Shown here: positions 10,820 through 21,037 of the stretch, piece by piece
How the letters are laid out: each line of letters starts with the position of its first letter
Position numbering within the stretch: position 1 is the stretch's first letter
Source: Cryptomeria japonica
Taxonomy: Eukaryota > Streptophyta > Pinopsida > Cupressales > Cupressaceae
NCBI RefSeq assembly: GCF_030272615.1
Contig: NC_081413.1
Location: 607,268,209 to 607,332,208, forward strand
Direction: 5' to 3'
Length of the DNA: 64,000 nt
Position numbers and translations under genes: made by a program
Notes under the pieces: model-generated
What the model was told of the DNA's origin: nothing
Databases searched by the model: none
Seen by the model: only the letters and a program-made list of their open reading frames with translations

Positions 10820-13800
10820 ATTAAGAATGCTCCATAAGCTTGTGCTATCACATTATCCACTAGTTCCTTTGGTCACATATGCCTTGGTCACCTTTTGTCA
10901 ATCTAAGTCTAGGTCCTACCCACCCATCTAGGGGCAAGTTCTTGACTTTTCATGTATTGTGTCTACATGGTTGTCCCACATTGTATCCACCAAGGCCCAT
11001 CAAGACCTTGCGATATATTGGGGTATTACTTTTGTTTGTGGTTATACAACTTTGTCTCATGAAAGCCCCTTGTGACATTGTGAAATGTTGGATTGACTTT
11101 TATACTTGTTGAAACAATCTTGTGTGTTGGATATACAATCAACTTGGTTCCTCATACCCTGGTGCACATATATCACATGCTATATCAAATAAGTGCAACC
11201 CACTATATTTGAATTTAATTATTGCATTCACAACCTCCTACATTCCTACCCATTCCAGCCAATCTTATCTCCCATTTACTAATCCCATCTATTGACTTTC
11301 GTCCTCATTTAACTGTTGATCCCATGTGCATTGGATCCTTCCTTTTTCCATCTTTCCCCCCCTATCTTTCCATCTTCCTTCTGCCTCATTTCTACATTTG
11401 ATATACCATGGGATGACACCTACATCCACACATGTTAATATGCCATCTTATCCATCATAATCACATCATCCATCCATTTGGAGTAATTTTATTCGTTAGT
11501 ATATTTGCATATTTTCATAATAATCACATCATCTATGCATTTAGAGTCATTTTATTTTTTATTCTAAGCATATTATCATTATATAGTTCATCATCCATCC
11601 AATTATATCTATTTTAAAGTTGTTAGTTTTTATTTTTTAGCATCTTTTGATTTGTTGGACTAGTTGGAAGATTAAGGTTTTGATAAGACAATGGTGGTGA
11701 TTTTTATTGAGTATATTTCAATAGATTCTAAGGGAGAATGCGATAGAGATACATAAGATAACTCCATAAACCACTCAAAAGGATGTATTTTTAGAGAGAA
11801 TGAAAACAATGATGGAGTATGATAGAAGTATGCTTGAAAGTGTTGTATTAGAATGGAAGTTCTAGGAAAAATTAGTTTCTATAGTTTGTTACTTACTTAA
11901 TAAACCTACAATAGATCTTGTTGAAAAGACACCTTTGAAGGGGTGGACAAACATATGCTCTCATTACATCATCTTCATGTCTTTTATTGTGAGGTGTATC
12001 CTCACATGCATAAGGAGAATTAATCAAAATTGGAGAATAGAGTAGTTAAGTGTGCCTACATCAACTATGATATTCATGTGAAAAGGTATAATCTTTGGAA
12101 CTTTGTGGCCAAGAGAGTTTTTTACAATTTAAGTTTTATTTTTAAATAGAATTAACCTTCTTATATAGTTTTATAGTTAGAATCAAATAACTAAAGTGGA
12201 GGAGGAATCAATAATAATTTAGATAATTTTAGGAAGAGGATGAATGTCTAATTTAACTCTTAAGTTGGTCCACTTAATAAAGATGACAACCACATAGGTA
12301 TAATCCTAATTTGAGATGTATCTTTGCTTTGATTATTGATATTTATGCCTATAACTGTGAAGTAGGATATAGATACTAGTGATTGTGATTCTTAGAGATT
12401 AACCATAGATGAGAAGATGATTGTGTTGGAGATAAATGAAACATGGGCCCTGGTACTATGTTACATTTTTAAGCTCTTCATTTTAAATCTTTTATTTTGA
12501 TCATTGTATGTGTGGAAAAGATGATTCTACTAGTGTAGGCCTAGATTAGTGTATAATATATAATAAGGTATGCAAGATAAATATATAACTAGTTCTAAGG
12601 CACAATCAAGAACAAACCTAATATCAAATGTCTATATGATATTCGAAGCCTATGTATAAAGAGAAGAGCCTACATGGAATTATATTGCAAATATACAACA
12701 TAGGTTTCACCAAATGTGATCCTTTAAAGGATGAATAATTTTAATATAGCTTGGTTCCTTCAAGATCAAAGTTCAACTACTTATGAAAGACATTTCACAA
12801 AGTAGATGGGAGCCATTTGATCCATCATTGAAACAATTGATATTGCCTCACAAAAGTTTTGTTATTCTAAAAAAATCATAACATTGTGCCATTGATCAAT
12901 ATTTGTGTCATCTATTAGTGGGTCTTTCCATTCCATTGATGTGCATGTTAAAAGATAAATAAGGGACAATGACATAAGTGTCGACATGTAGTTCCCTATT
13001 GCATCCCTTGAGTAGTGTAGGAGTAATTATAATGTAATATTTTTTATTGGTAAAAAATGTTATAAGGTGGTAGTCTTTGGTTAGGCCCACACTCTCATTT
13101 GTGAGATAGAAAACCAATGGAATAGAAGGAAAATGTACTCTTAGACACATGGCAACCCCATGGATATCTAATTTCCTATTGTCTTAAATAGCTAGGCTAT
13201 ATGAGATTTAGTAGCCCATTATATTTGTCAAGTAGATTTCTAATATGTATGTTATTAGCATGGTTGTGTAGGATCAAGGTCTCTCAAAGGATTTTGCATT
13301 ATTTGTGGTGGTTTTTATCAATTACACATCAATGTAAACTTTGAGATGATCTCAAAGGATTTTGTATTATTTGTGTTTTTTGCACACTATGATAATAGGA
13401 ATGATACATAATAATATCACAAATTTATGACTTGAAATCTTGTTATACTTGTAAATATTTGAGTTACATAAGACTTAGAATCCTATTATATATTGTGGAT
13501 TTGGATGATAAACTTAAACCACTTTAATTAACACAAAGGATTGGACACAAAAATCAAGAGGTGATGTTGTAAAAAGACAAACAAATTAGTAGGTTTTATT
13601 ATCATTAAAAAACTATAAAGTTTTGACATGAAGTGAGGAAGAAGGTATGGTATATTATAAACATGGTACCATACTGATTTTGATTAAGGAAAAACATTTA
13701 ACACTTAAAGTTAGATAAAATTTATGAATTTGTAAATTTTGTTCATTCTTATTGAAATGTCATGTATAAATGAATTGATCAAGAATTCAACTATATATTT

Positions 13801-14050
13801 TTTATATTAGATTTGTTACAATCAAGAATTTAGATACAACACTAAACAATGTAATCATACCAATATAGCAGTTGCATCATTTTTATATAATTTATAATAA
13901 ACTCATCATACACTTTGTACCCACCAAAATAGTTGTTTAAACATTTTTATGAATATCATCTATTATCAGAACCTTCTAAAAATTTTGGGCATAAAACACT
14001 ACTTATTAGAGGTAGTTCTTGCTCTAGTGAACTGTTCAGAAAACAAGTTT
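10820..14050. other. AT-rich unassigned DNA, possible copia RT-linker relic near 12400
   Basis: No gene recognised. At 12397-12466 (plus) the frame reads RLTIDEKMIVLEINETWALV. This resembles the conserved stretch just before copia reverse transcriptase (form: MEEEM..LEKN.TWELV), but nothing flanking supports it, so it is only a possible relic. The rest is low-complexity AT-rich sequence. Confidence 0.3.
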
Positions 14051-14057
14051 AGGAAGG

Positions 14058-14960
14058 ATGGTTCACCTTTTACTTAAAAAAGATGACATCTCTATGAAGC
14101 ATTTTGTCAAACAATTAATATGTCTTGTTTATGCATGCACATTTCCACGTTTTATCAGGGTAGTTGTCACTGGATTGACTAACAAGCATGTTAGTCGCGC
14201 GTTTAACACTGTCGATTTTGCAATAAACGGCTACAATTGACTAACATGTTGCTATCATGCTGTATGAAAGGTCCGTTTTGAAACCAAAATAGCCACTACA
14301 CCTTCTGACAAAACTCATATATTCTTGATGATTCAATAGATCTCCGTACCATTGTTTGAAAGCTTCTATTTTGGCATAGGCAAGGAAGATGCTGGAAAAG
14401 GTTACAAAATTTATCTTTAAACTTGGAATTTGGCTTTACACCTACCCATTTTATATGCGCTCGAAAGTCTCTAAAGCCTTATAAAAAAAAACCCATTCGC
14501 TCCATTTCTTTGAAGCATTCTATCAAATAGTTCGCATACCTTATCCATACTTTGAAAAAAAGAAAATAAAAAACCCTTAATCCCCTATAGTTGATACACC
14601 CAATGAACTCAACTATGCCTAAATTTCTAAGTCTTATTAAAAAACCCCATTCGCCACATTTCTTTGAGGCATTCGTAGAGAATGGATTTTTTTGATAAGA
14701 CTTCAGAAATTTAGGCATAGTTGAGTTCATTAGGTGTTTGAATTGAATCTAAACCTAGGCACAAAATGAATTTGTTGAAATAAGTTAGATTTGTAATTGT
14801 TTTACCTAATCCAGTCGCTATATTTCTTTCAGGCATTTTGTCAAATAGCTCGCATACCTTATTTAGACTTCCCCATTTTGGAAGCATTAATACCAACGCA
14901 ACTGCGACTATAACATCTGACAAAATTGTCCCTTCCTTTATTCTTTTGATCATTACTTCC
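14058..14960 (-). pseudogene. PPR fragments, minus strand, abutting Ty3 element no. 2
   Basis: The minus strand from about 14960 to 14810 reads IKEGTILSDVIVAVALVLM, LPKWGSLNKVCELFD, KMPERNIATG, a clear PPR repeat. Further pieces follow in the same direction: MPQRNVANG near 14650-14680, SMDKVCELFDRMLQRNG near 14490-14545, and LFDKMLHRDV near 14085-14115. All are short and separated by stops. The 14960 end is fused to the 3' end of the Ty3 polyprotein. The same IKEG..LS region occurs on the plus strand at 6945-6985, so left and right PPR pieces are inverted copies. Confidence 0.75.
14592..14741. repeat. Long hairpin (about 61-bp arms) enclosing a PPR scrap
   Basis: The left arm 14592-14652 and right arm 14680-14741 are reverse complements with few mismatches (AATGAACTCAACTATGCC against GGCATAGTTGAGTTCATT). 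The 27-bp loop contains the antisense of MPQRN. It could be a small foldback element or a template-switch product. Confidence 0.9.
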
Positions 14961-16493
14961 CCCTTGGAAAGCAATGGGCCCCATTGCATCAACACTTTGA
15001 ATGAGATGAGGAAAACGTTCTTGAAGCTGCTCTCTAGTAAACCACTTTCCTTGTTGAGCAATCTGCCCTGCTCGAACCACTTTGTACAAGTAAATCTGCT
15101 GTTGTTTGAGTGTTTTCACCATGGTGTCCACAATCTGATCGCATTGGAATGGGGCAACTGCATTTGGATTCAATTCTGTAGTGGAGATTGGTTCTGCCAC
15201 ATCTGCAACATCTAATAGTGGAGGAAAATATGGCTTCAAGAGTTCCACATTGAAGACTGGATGAAGACCCAAAAATGGAGGTAAATTAAGCTCAAAAGCA
15301 TTATCATCAACTTGCTTGATGATGGTGTATGACCCATAATGCAGAGGACAAAGCTTCCTATTGGCACCCTGCAATCGTTCCTTCTGGATATGCAACCACA
15401 CCTTGTCCCCGACTTGAAAATTATGAGGAGTACGATGCTCATCATGTCTCGCCTTATACTTCTTATTGGCATGTTCCAAAATTTCATGAACTTCTTGTAA
15501 ATGATGAATTCTATCGATGAACTGGGTTGCCTTATCTTCCTCCTTACCAACATGTGGAACCAGATCAGGTTGAATAATTGGTATGGCAACGTCCATGGGT
15601 GCAAGTGGCTGATAACCAAGACAAACCTCAAATGGGCTGTGGCCAGTTGAATTGTGAATTGCCCTGTTGTAGCTATGCTGAACATATGAAAGACTTTCAT
15701 CCCATGTGTGGGGATGTTTTGAGTGATACATTCGTAGGATGTGTATGATCATCCGGTTCACTACCTCTGTTTGGCCATCTGTTTGAGGGTGGAAAGCAGT
15801 AGACTTTATCAATTTTGTGTCCATCTTTTCCCATAGTGTAGACCAAAACTTACTACGAAATTTGTTGTCTCTATCCGAGATAATGGTATTTGGCAAACCA
15901 AAATGAACCCAAATGTATTCAAAGAATAGCTTTGCAGTGTCCTCTGCAAAAATGGTTTTTTTACATGCCACTATTACTGCCATTTTCGAGAACCTATCTA
16001 CCACAACATACACACAATCATGGCCTCTTTTGGTGGTAGGAAGACCAGACATAAAGTCCATAGAAACTGAGTGCCAAGGTTTTTCAAGAATAGGAAGTGG
16101 TGAGTACAACCCAAGTTTACAATTGGCGGGCTTAGCAATAGCACATGCAGTACATGCTTGAATATATGAAATAACATCATTCCGTAATTTTGGCCAATAG
16201 AAATACTTCTGAAGTATAGCAGTAGTCTTACCTATACCAAAGTGACCAGCAACCTTACTATAGTGAGCTTCCCATATCAACTTTTTGCGTTCTCCATTGG
16301 GCACACAGATTTGGCCAAGGTGACAAAGCATTCCGTCCTGCAAGTAGAAATCATTCACTTGCTGTCTCTTCACTAATTGATTATAAACATCTGCAAATTC
16401 AACATCGTTCTCATACAAACAAGCCCAGGCTTCAGTTTGATGACCACACGAGTTCAAAACCATACTTATGGCTGCAATTGGAGGCCTGCTCAA
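14950..16493 (-). pseudogene. Ty3 integrase with degenerate chromodomain-like tail; open frame runs on into PPR sequence
   Basis: The open frame extends down to 14859, but only the part above about 14950 is integrase. It has the HHCC zinc region (HYSKVAGHFG, then CTACAIAK) and a complete D-D-E core: SMDFMSGLP, ISDRDNKF, GQTEVVNRM. The C-terminal region follows (FQVGDKVWLHIQ, LHPVFNVELLKPYFPP). After it, CDQIVDTM..., GKWFTREQLQERFPHLIQ sits where chromoviruses carry a chromodomain, but the aromatic cage residues are not evident. The natural end is around AFQGGSN. The last 30 or so codons (KNKGRDNFVRCYSRS onward) are PPR sequence in the wrong frame, so the open frame is an accidental chimera. 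Catalytic residues are intact, but upstream stops prevent a full Gag-Pol. Confidence 0.85.
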
Positions 16494-17030
16494 ATAGTCT
16501 ACTACTTTATTAGTGCTTCCCGTCTTATGGTGAATATTGAGGTGAAATTGTTGAAGATATGCTGACCATCGTTGATGTCAATTATTCTGCAACTTCCCTT
16601 GTGTTTGCAAAAATTGAAGGGGTTTGTGATCTGTGTGGATGACAGTCTCCTTACCCAGAATGTAATGTTTCCACTGCTTACAAGCTTGAACAATAGCATA
16701 CAGTTCCTTGTCATAAGTAGCATATCGACACACTGTATCAGAAAAGGTCTGACTATGATATGCAATTGGATGACCATGCTGCATGAGGACTACCCCTAGA
16801 GCATATTCTGATGCATCTGTTTGTATTTCAAATGGTTGTTGTAGGTCAGGAAGAGATAAAACTGGTGTAGAACATAACCTTCGTTTTAGCCCCTCGAATG
16901 CTTCTTGTTGAGCACTTGTCCATTTAAACTTTGCTTGTGTTCCCCCCCCCTCAATGACTAATTTAGAGGCCAAGACAGATGGGAAAATCCCAACACAAAC
17001 CTACGATAAAAGTTTGCTAACCTGAGGAAA
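16494..17030 (-). pseudogene. Ty3 RNase H and RT connection
   Basis: 16578-16973 holds the connection and RNase H (KFKWTSAQQEAFEGLK, FEIQTDASEYALGVVL, GHPIAYHSQTFSD, YDKELYAIVQACKQW, IHTDHKPLQFLQT). The catalytic Asp in TDAS and the Glu in DKELYAIV are present. A stop at about 16576 replaces a conserved Trp (NN-stop-HQRW; family NNWHQRW-like). The domain then continues in the same frame as VVDYLSRPP into integrase. A run of C on the plus strand near 16944 coincides with the frame change that separates this from RT. Confidence 0.85.
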
Positions 17031-18720
17031 CTTCATAACTCTGTGAGATTTCTAGGGGACGGCCAATCCTTAATCACCTGTATCTTCTCTGGATCAACAT
17101 GGACACCCTCATTGTCAATAACATATCCTAAGTATTTGATACTCTGCATACCAAAGGAGCACTTTTCTTTGTTTGCATAAAGCCCATGTTCTTGTAAGGT
17201 TGAGAGAATTGTTTCCACATGTTGCAAATGTTCCTCCCAAGTTCTGCTGAAGATGAGTATGTCATCCAGATATACCACCACGAAGGAATCAGTGAATGGT
17301 CTAAGTGTATCATTCATCATTCTCATGAATGTCGTTGGAGCATTTGTTAGACCGAAAGGCATCACTAGCCATTCAAACAATCCCTCTTTAGATTTGAACG
17401 CTGTCTTCCACACATCTGCTGATTCAATTGGTACTTGATGGTACCCTGATTTCAAATCAATTTTGGTAAAGAATCGAGCCCCTCTAAGCTGGTCCAAGAG
17501 GTCATCTATCCGGGGAAGTGGATACCTATTTTTGACTGAAATTTTATTCAAGGCCCTATAGTCAATACAAAGTCTCCAGGTTCCATCCTTTTTCTTTGCT
17601 AAAACAATGGGGCTGCCACAGGGTGATGCACTTGGACGAATATGTCCCTTCTCAATCAATTCTTGTATTTGCCTCTTATTCTCATTATTCTCTAATACTG
17701 ACCTACGGTAGACTGGTTCATTAGGTAATGGAGTTCTTGGTATCAAATCAATAGTATGTCTCACTTGGTAGTGTGTAGGTACCCCAGTTGGTAACTTAAA
17801 CATATTGTCATATTTCATCAAAATTTGATCCATAGATTTTTTCTGCAGTGCTGTGGTGTTTGTGATAGTGTGGGAATTATAAACAGATTTCCTTTCTTCT
17901 TCAGAACGAATCATCAATAAAATGAATGTTCCCGTTTTGGCAACTAACCTCTTACATTGCTTGGCACTAATCAAAGAGGTAGTGTATGTAGGGCTTACCT
18001 CTGGTATTCGGTATTTCTGCTCACGTAATCTGATGGTCACGCTGCGAGGCCTGGACTCATAAACACCATGTTGCTGGTACATATATGGTTGTCCCAACAG
18101 AACATCACAAACATCTAAGGGAGCCACATCACAAATTACCTCATCTTTGAAAGGCTTTATGGAGTATGAAAGGCGACACTGCTGGTGCACCTGGATATCT
18201 CTCCCTTGGCTAACCCATCCCATTGAATAGGGTTGCAGGTGGGTTGTTGTTTTCAGATTCAGTCTCTTCACAGTCTCTACTGATATTAGGTTCTTTTGAC
18301 TTCCGCTATCAACAATAAAGTGCAGAGCTTTTCCTCCGACCCACATTTGTGAATAGAACAATCTCTCCTCATCCTCTCGGGGCAATATCCTTGTAGTAGC
18401 TACCGTGGCATATGGATCAGCCTCAATGACCTGTTCGTGATTTCCTTCTGTGCATGTTTCTGCCACCTTAGATTCTGCCTTGTCTTCATGCGTCTCCATC
18501 ATTAAGCTTTTGATGGTTCTGCAATCTTTTGTATTATGCGAGGGACTTTTATGAAATTCACACCACATACCATTTTCTTGTGTCTTCTTCATACTCCATG
18601 TTTTTTTTGTGGGTGAATTGGGAGAGGGTTCCTTAGAGGTTTGTTTCCATGTAGTTTTGCCACCTTCACTCTTCCATCTGTTGTTTGTGAAATTATCTCT
18701 CCTTCCTTTTCTGTTTTAAT
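17031..18720 (-). pseudogene. Ty3 protease and reverse transcriptase (long open frame)
   Basis: An uninterrupted frame of over 500 codons. Near its start is CEFHKSPSHNTKDC, a C-x2-H-x4-H-x4-C variant of the knuckle. Protease follows (HFIVDSGSQKNLISVETV, DVCDVLLGQPYMY). RT has all main boxes: GSPIVLAKKKDGTWRLCIDY, YPLPRIDDLLDQL, FFTKIDLKSGYHQV, MPFGLTNAPTTFM, and the catalytic VYLDDILIFS. The pol frame can be read upstream of the first Met (18592) to about 18720, overlapping the end of gag. It ends with a stop at 17033 (RNLTEL-stop). Confidence 0.9.
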
Positions 18721-19487
18721 TTCTCCTCAATTTTGGTAGCAACTTTATATGCACTAGGTAAAGTCTCTATGTTTAGGAATTCCATTTCGGTTTGGATGTA
18801 CCTGTGGAGTCCACTCTGATATTTTAAAACTCGGTGCTTCTCAAAATCTCTGATGCCAAGCTTTGTTGTTAAGGCATGAAACATATTAGTATATTCCTGA
18901 ATAGTTTGGTCCTTCTTCTGTCGAAGCAATTGCCACTGCATATATTTATGTTCATATGCGTCAATAGGAAAATATTCTTCCTTTATGTGCTCCATGAATG
19001 CTCCCCATGTGGGTTTTTGGTCAAAAATAAAAGTGCTGCCATTTTCTGTTGCCTTGGATGCCAACTTTTCTTCCCATGAATCTTTCACATGCTTTTCAAC
19101 TTTCACGAGGGCGAAAGTTATCTTCTCTTCATCTGAAAATTGATTGATAGAGAAATATCTTTCCAGTTTTGAAACCCAATCATCAACAACATCTGCATCG
19201 ATCTTTCCTTGGAATGTGGATATATCGAAATTCACTTGCACCTTGAAAGGTGTATGCCCTATGAATGGTGGGTTTGCTTGTGACCCACGACTTTCCAGCA
19301 TTTGCTTGAATTGCTCCATCATTTCTTCACATTGTTTTGCTAGTGCATCTTCTACTAATGTTTTAATGTCATCATCTGTCTGCAACTTAGCCATCTGCGA
19401 TCGTAGGCATCTCAAAGGAAGGTAGTCTGAAGGATTCCTTGTTTCCAAGCCCAATCTTTGATATGTTGATCGCATGTGACATGACAT
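18693..19487 (-). CDS. Ty3 gag capsid protein
   Basis: This is an open frame of about 260 codons. The open frame technically extends to 19514, but that start is a GTG lying inside the PBS. The first plausible ATG is near 19487 (MSCHMRSTYQ) or 19475. It has the retrotransposon gag domain: MEQFKQMLESRG, FDISTFQGKIDADVVDDWV, SKLERYFSINQFSDEEKI, YMQWQLLRQKKDQTIQEY, FHALTTKLGIRDFEKHRV. It ends KLKQKRKER-stop, where the pol frame begins one base out of register at an A-rich run. It would form the particle shell. Intact in itself. Confidence 0.8.
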   Translation of the reverse strand: MSCHMRSTYQRLGLETRNPSDYLPLRCLRSQMAKLQTDDDIKTLVEDALAKQCEEMMEQFKQMLESRGSQANPPFIGHTPFKVQVNFDISTFQGKIDADVVDDWVSKLERYFSINQFSDEEKITFALVKVEKHVKDSWEEKLASKATENGSTFIFDQKPTWGAFMEHIKEEYFPIDAYEHKYMQWQLLRQKKDQTIQEYTNMFHALTTKLGIRDFEKHRVLKYQSGLHRYIQTEMEFLNIETLPSAYKVATKIEEKLKQKRKER

Positions 19488-19498
19488 ACAGGAGCGAA

Positions 19499-19513
19499 CT
19501 TGCTCTGATACCA
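19499..19513 (-). promoter_or_regulatory. Primer binding site, initiator tRNA-Met type
   Basis: The minus strand reads TGGTATCAGAGCAAG, with a perfect 12-base TGGTATCAGAGC match to the standard plant iMet PBS. One base separates it from the LTR edge at 19515. Confidence 0.9.
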
Positions 19514-19514
19514 C

Positions 19515-21037
19515 TGATCTGAATTATGGATTCGGATGACAACACCCGAGTGAGAACCTGTGGTATTGTAAATTTTGTTTACAAGAACCAGAAATCATCG
19601 AATTGAAGGAAGCCAAAAAGTAATCTATTTCATTCGAAAATCCAACATATAGAAGTTCATGAGATTCCAAGGGTCACATAGACCTCTTGAGAATCAAAGC
19701 CCAATAGTCACATTTGTTTATTACATAATAAAATCTAAAAACTACGAAATTTTCAAAAAAGCTATATGAAAATTTATCCGAACTTCAACTAGACATAACT
19801 TTCTACTCGGTACTCGAAACTACGAGCCATTGATCTCGTTGGAAAGGTCTCCAAGAGATGTAGACCCACATTTGAAAGAGTATAGCTTTTAGCTATGCTC
19901 TTTCGATGGTGGCAAGGGCTAAAAATGCCCTCAAGACCTTCAAAATTGCAAAATACTAACATATAGATAAACTAAACTGAAAAAATATATACAATTCAAA
20001 AATTCTTCAAATCAATTCTTCTAAATTGTACAGCTCTATACACAATTGAAAGTTGGCGAAGGATAAAGATAGATATCGCATCCAAAGGTCAACAACATTA
20101 AAGTTTGAGCATGTGAGGTGCTATTTGGATCTTTGGCAAAAAGGACATAAACATGGTGGAGCTATATTCTTTTCAAGCATTTAAAATTGTAATATAAAAA
20201 TCTAATAGCATAGATTAATTTTAAATTTAGTAATATAAAAATCTAATAGCATAGATTAATTTTAAATTTAGTATTATTAAAATTTTGGTGTTGTTTCACA
20301 AATTTATGAGCTATAGAGATTGGTTTAATGAACAAAGGATTACAAGAATATTGTTACGAAGTGAAATTTTGCATAGGAAAGATAAGAATCTATCATTGAT
20401 GTTGTGCGGTTGTGTTGTAACCTATAAGTTGCATTGGTGCCTCGAATTGTCAAATAAATATATGCTTGTTGGGTCTGCACAAGGGCAAAAGAATCTACAA
20501 ACAAATATATCAATAAACCAATACTATTAATAGAATAGCCGTAAAAACATTGATAGATGTAAAATCCATATTAAATGATTTAAATGATATGAAATGGGAG
20601 AAAGAGTAGCAAACTATTAACTCAGAGGCTAGATTTGGAAGATAGAAACTAGTATATATAAATTGAAGTATAGATATACATATAAATATATATACGAAAT
20701 CAATAATACAAGGAGAATGATAGTGAATGTGAGGGGAAACCATAGGAATTGACAAGATACTAGAAATGTCAAGAATATGTCATAGATGATGCAATGATAA
20801 AGAATAAATGGAGGATGAAGGGAAGTGCATTTAGATTAAAAGTACACAATTTAATCACCTTTTTTGGGGAGTTAGTGGAAGATGTAATACAAGATGGTGG
20901 GTAGTATTTGTGTTTTATCAATGAAGAGCTCCACTAAGAAGAGTGAAGTGAGCAATAGTGGGAATCTAGAAGAAACCTATAGAACTTTTCAGATTTCATA
21001 ATGATAAGAAAATAAAATAAAGAAAACTTGACAACAA
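19515..21037 (-). repeat. 5' LTR of Ty3 element no. 2 (about 1.5 kb; outer edge approximate)
   Basis: The inner edge is TG at 19515 beside the PBS. The outer edge is placed near 20985-21037 because similarity to the inverted fragment at 5785-6684 continues to about 20985 and a TGTTGTCAAG lies at 21037 on the minus strand. A TATA-like TTGTATATATTTT is on the minus strand near 19985-19998, and an AATAAA-type signal near 19715. A shorter LTR starting at TGTTGTTGACC (20097) is possible but would not explain the shared sequence beyond it. Confidence 0.6.
20190..20271. repeat. 41-bp tandem duplication
   Basis: 20190-20230 and 20231-20271 are identical by eye (TAATATAAAAATCTAATAGC...). It lies in the U3 part of the LTR and is absent from the inverted partner near 6540, so it arose after the two copies separated. 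Confidence 0.95.

Larger units (their letters stand above)
14950..21037 (-). mobile_element. Ty3/gypsy LTR retrotransposon no. 2 (nearly complete, 3' LTR missing)
   Basis: From high to low coordinates: 5' LTR, PBS, gag, zinc motif, protease, RT, RNase H, integrase and a degenerate chromodomain-like tail. Only about four lesions interrupt coding: a gag-pol frame change near 18700, a stop at 17031-17033 with a frameshift at a C/G homopolymer near 16944, and a stop at about 16576. It is the best preserved coding element in the window. Where the 3' UTR and 3' LTR should follow the polyprotein, PPR sequence begins immediately at about 14950. Confidence 0.9.

Noticed and set aside
12397-12466. Copia RT relic (RLTIDEKMIVLEINETWALV)
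   Set aside because: Only about 20 residues match; no other pol motif nearby, so kept only as a possible relic.
19488-19514. Gag start at the GTG at 19514
   Set aside because: It overlaps the primer binding site; an ATG near 19487 or 19475 is more plausible.
20091-20097. AACAACA as the outer end of a 583-bp LTR of Ty3 no. 2
   Set aside because: Similarity to the inverted copy at 5785-6684 continues well past it to about 20985, so a 1.5-kb LTR explains the data better.
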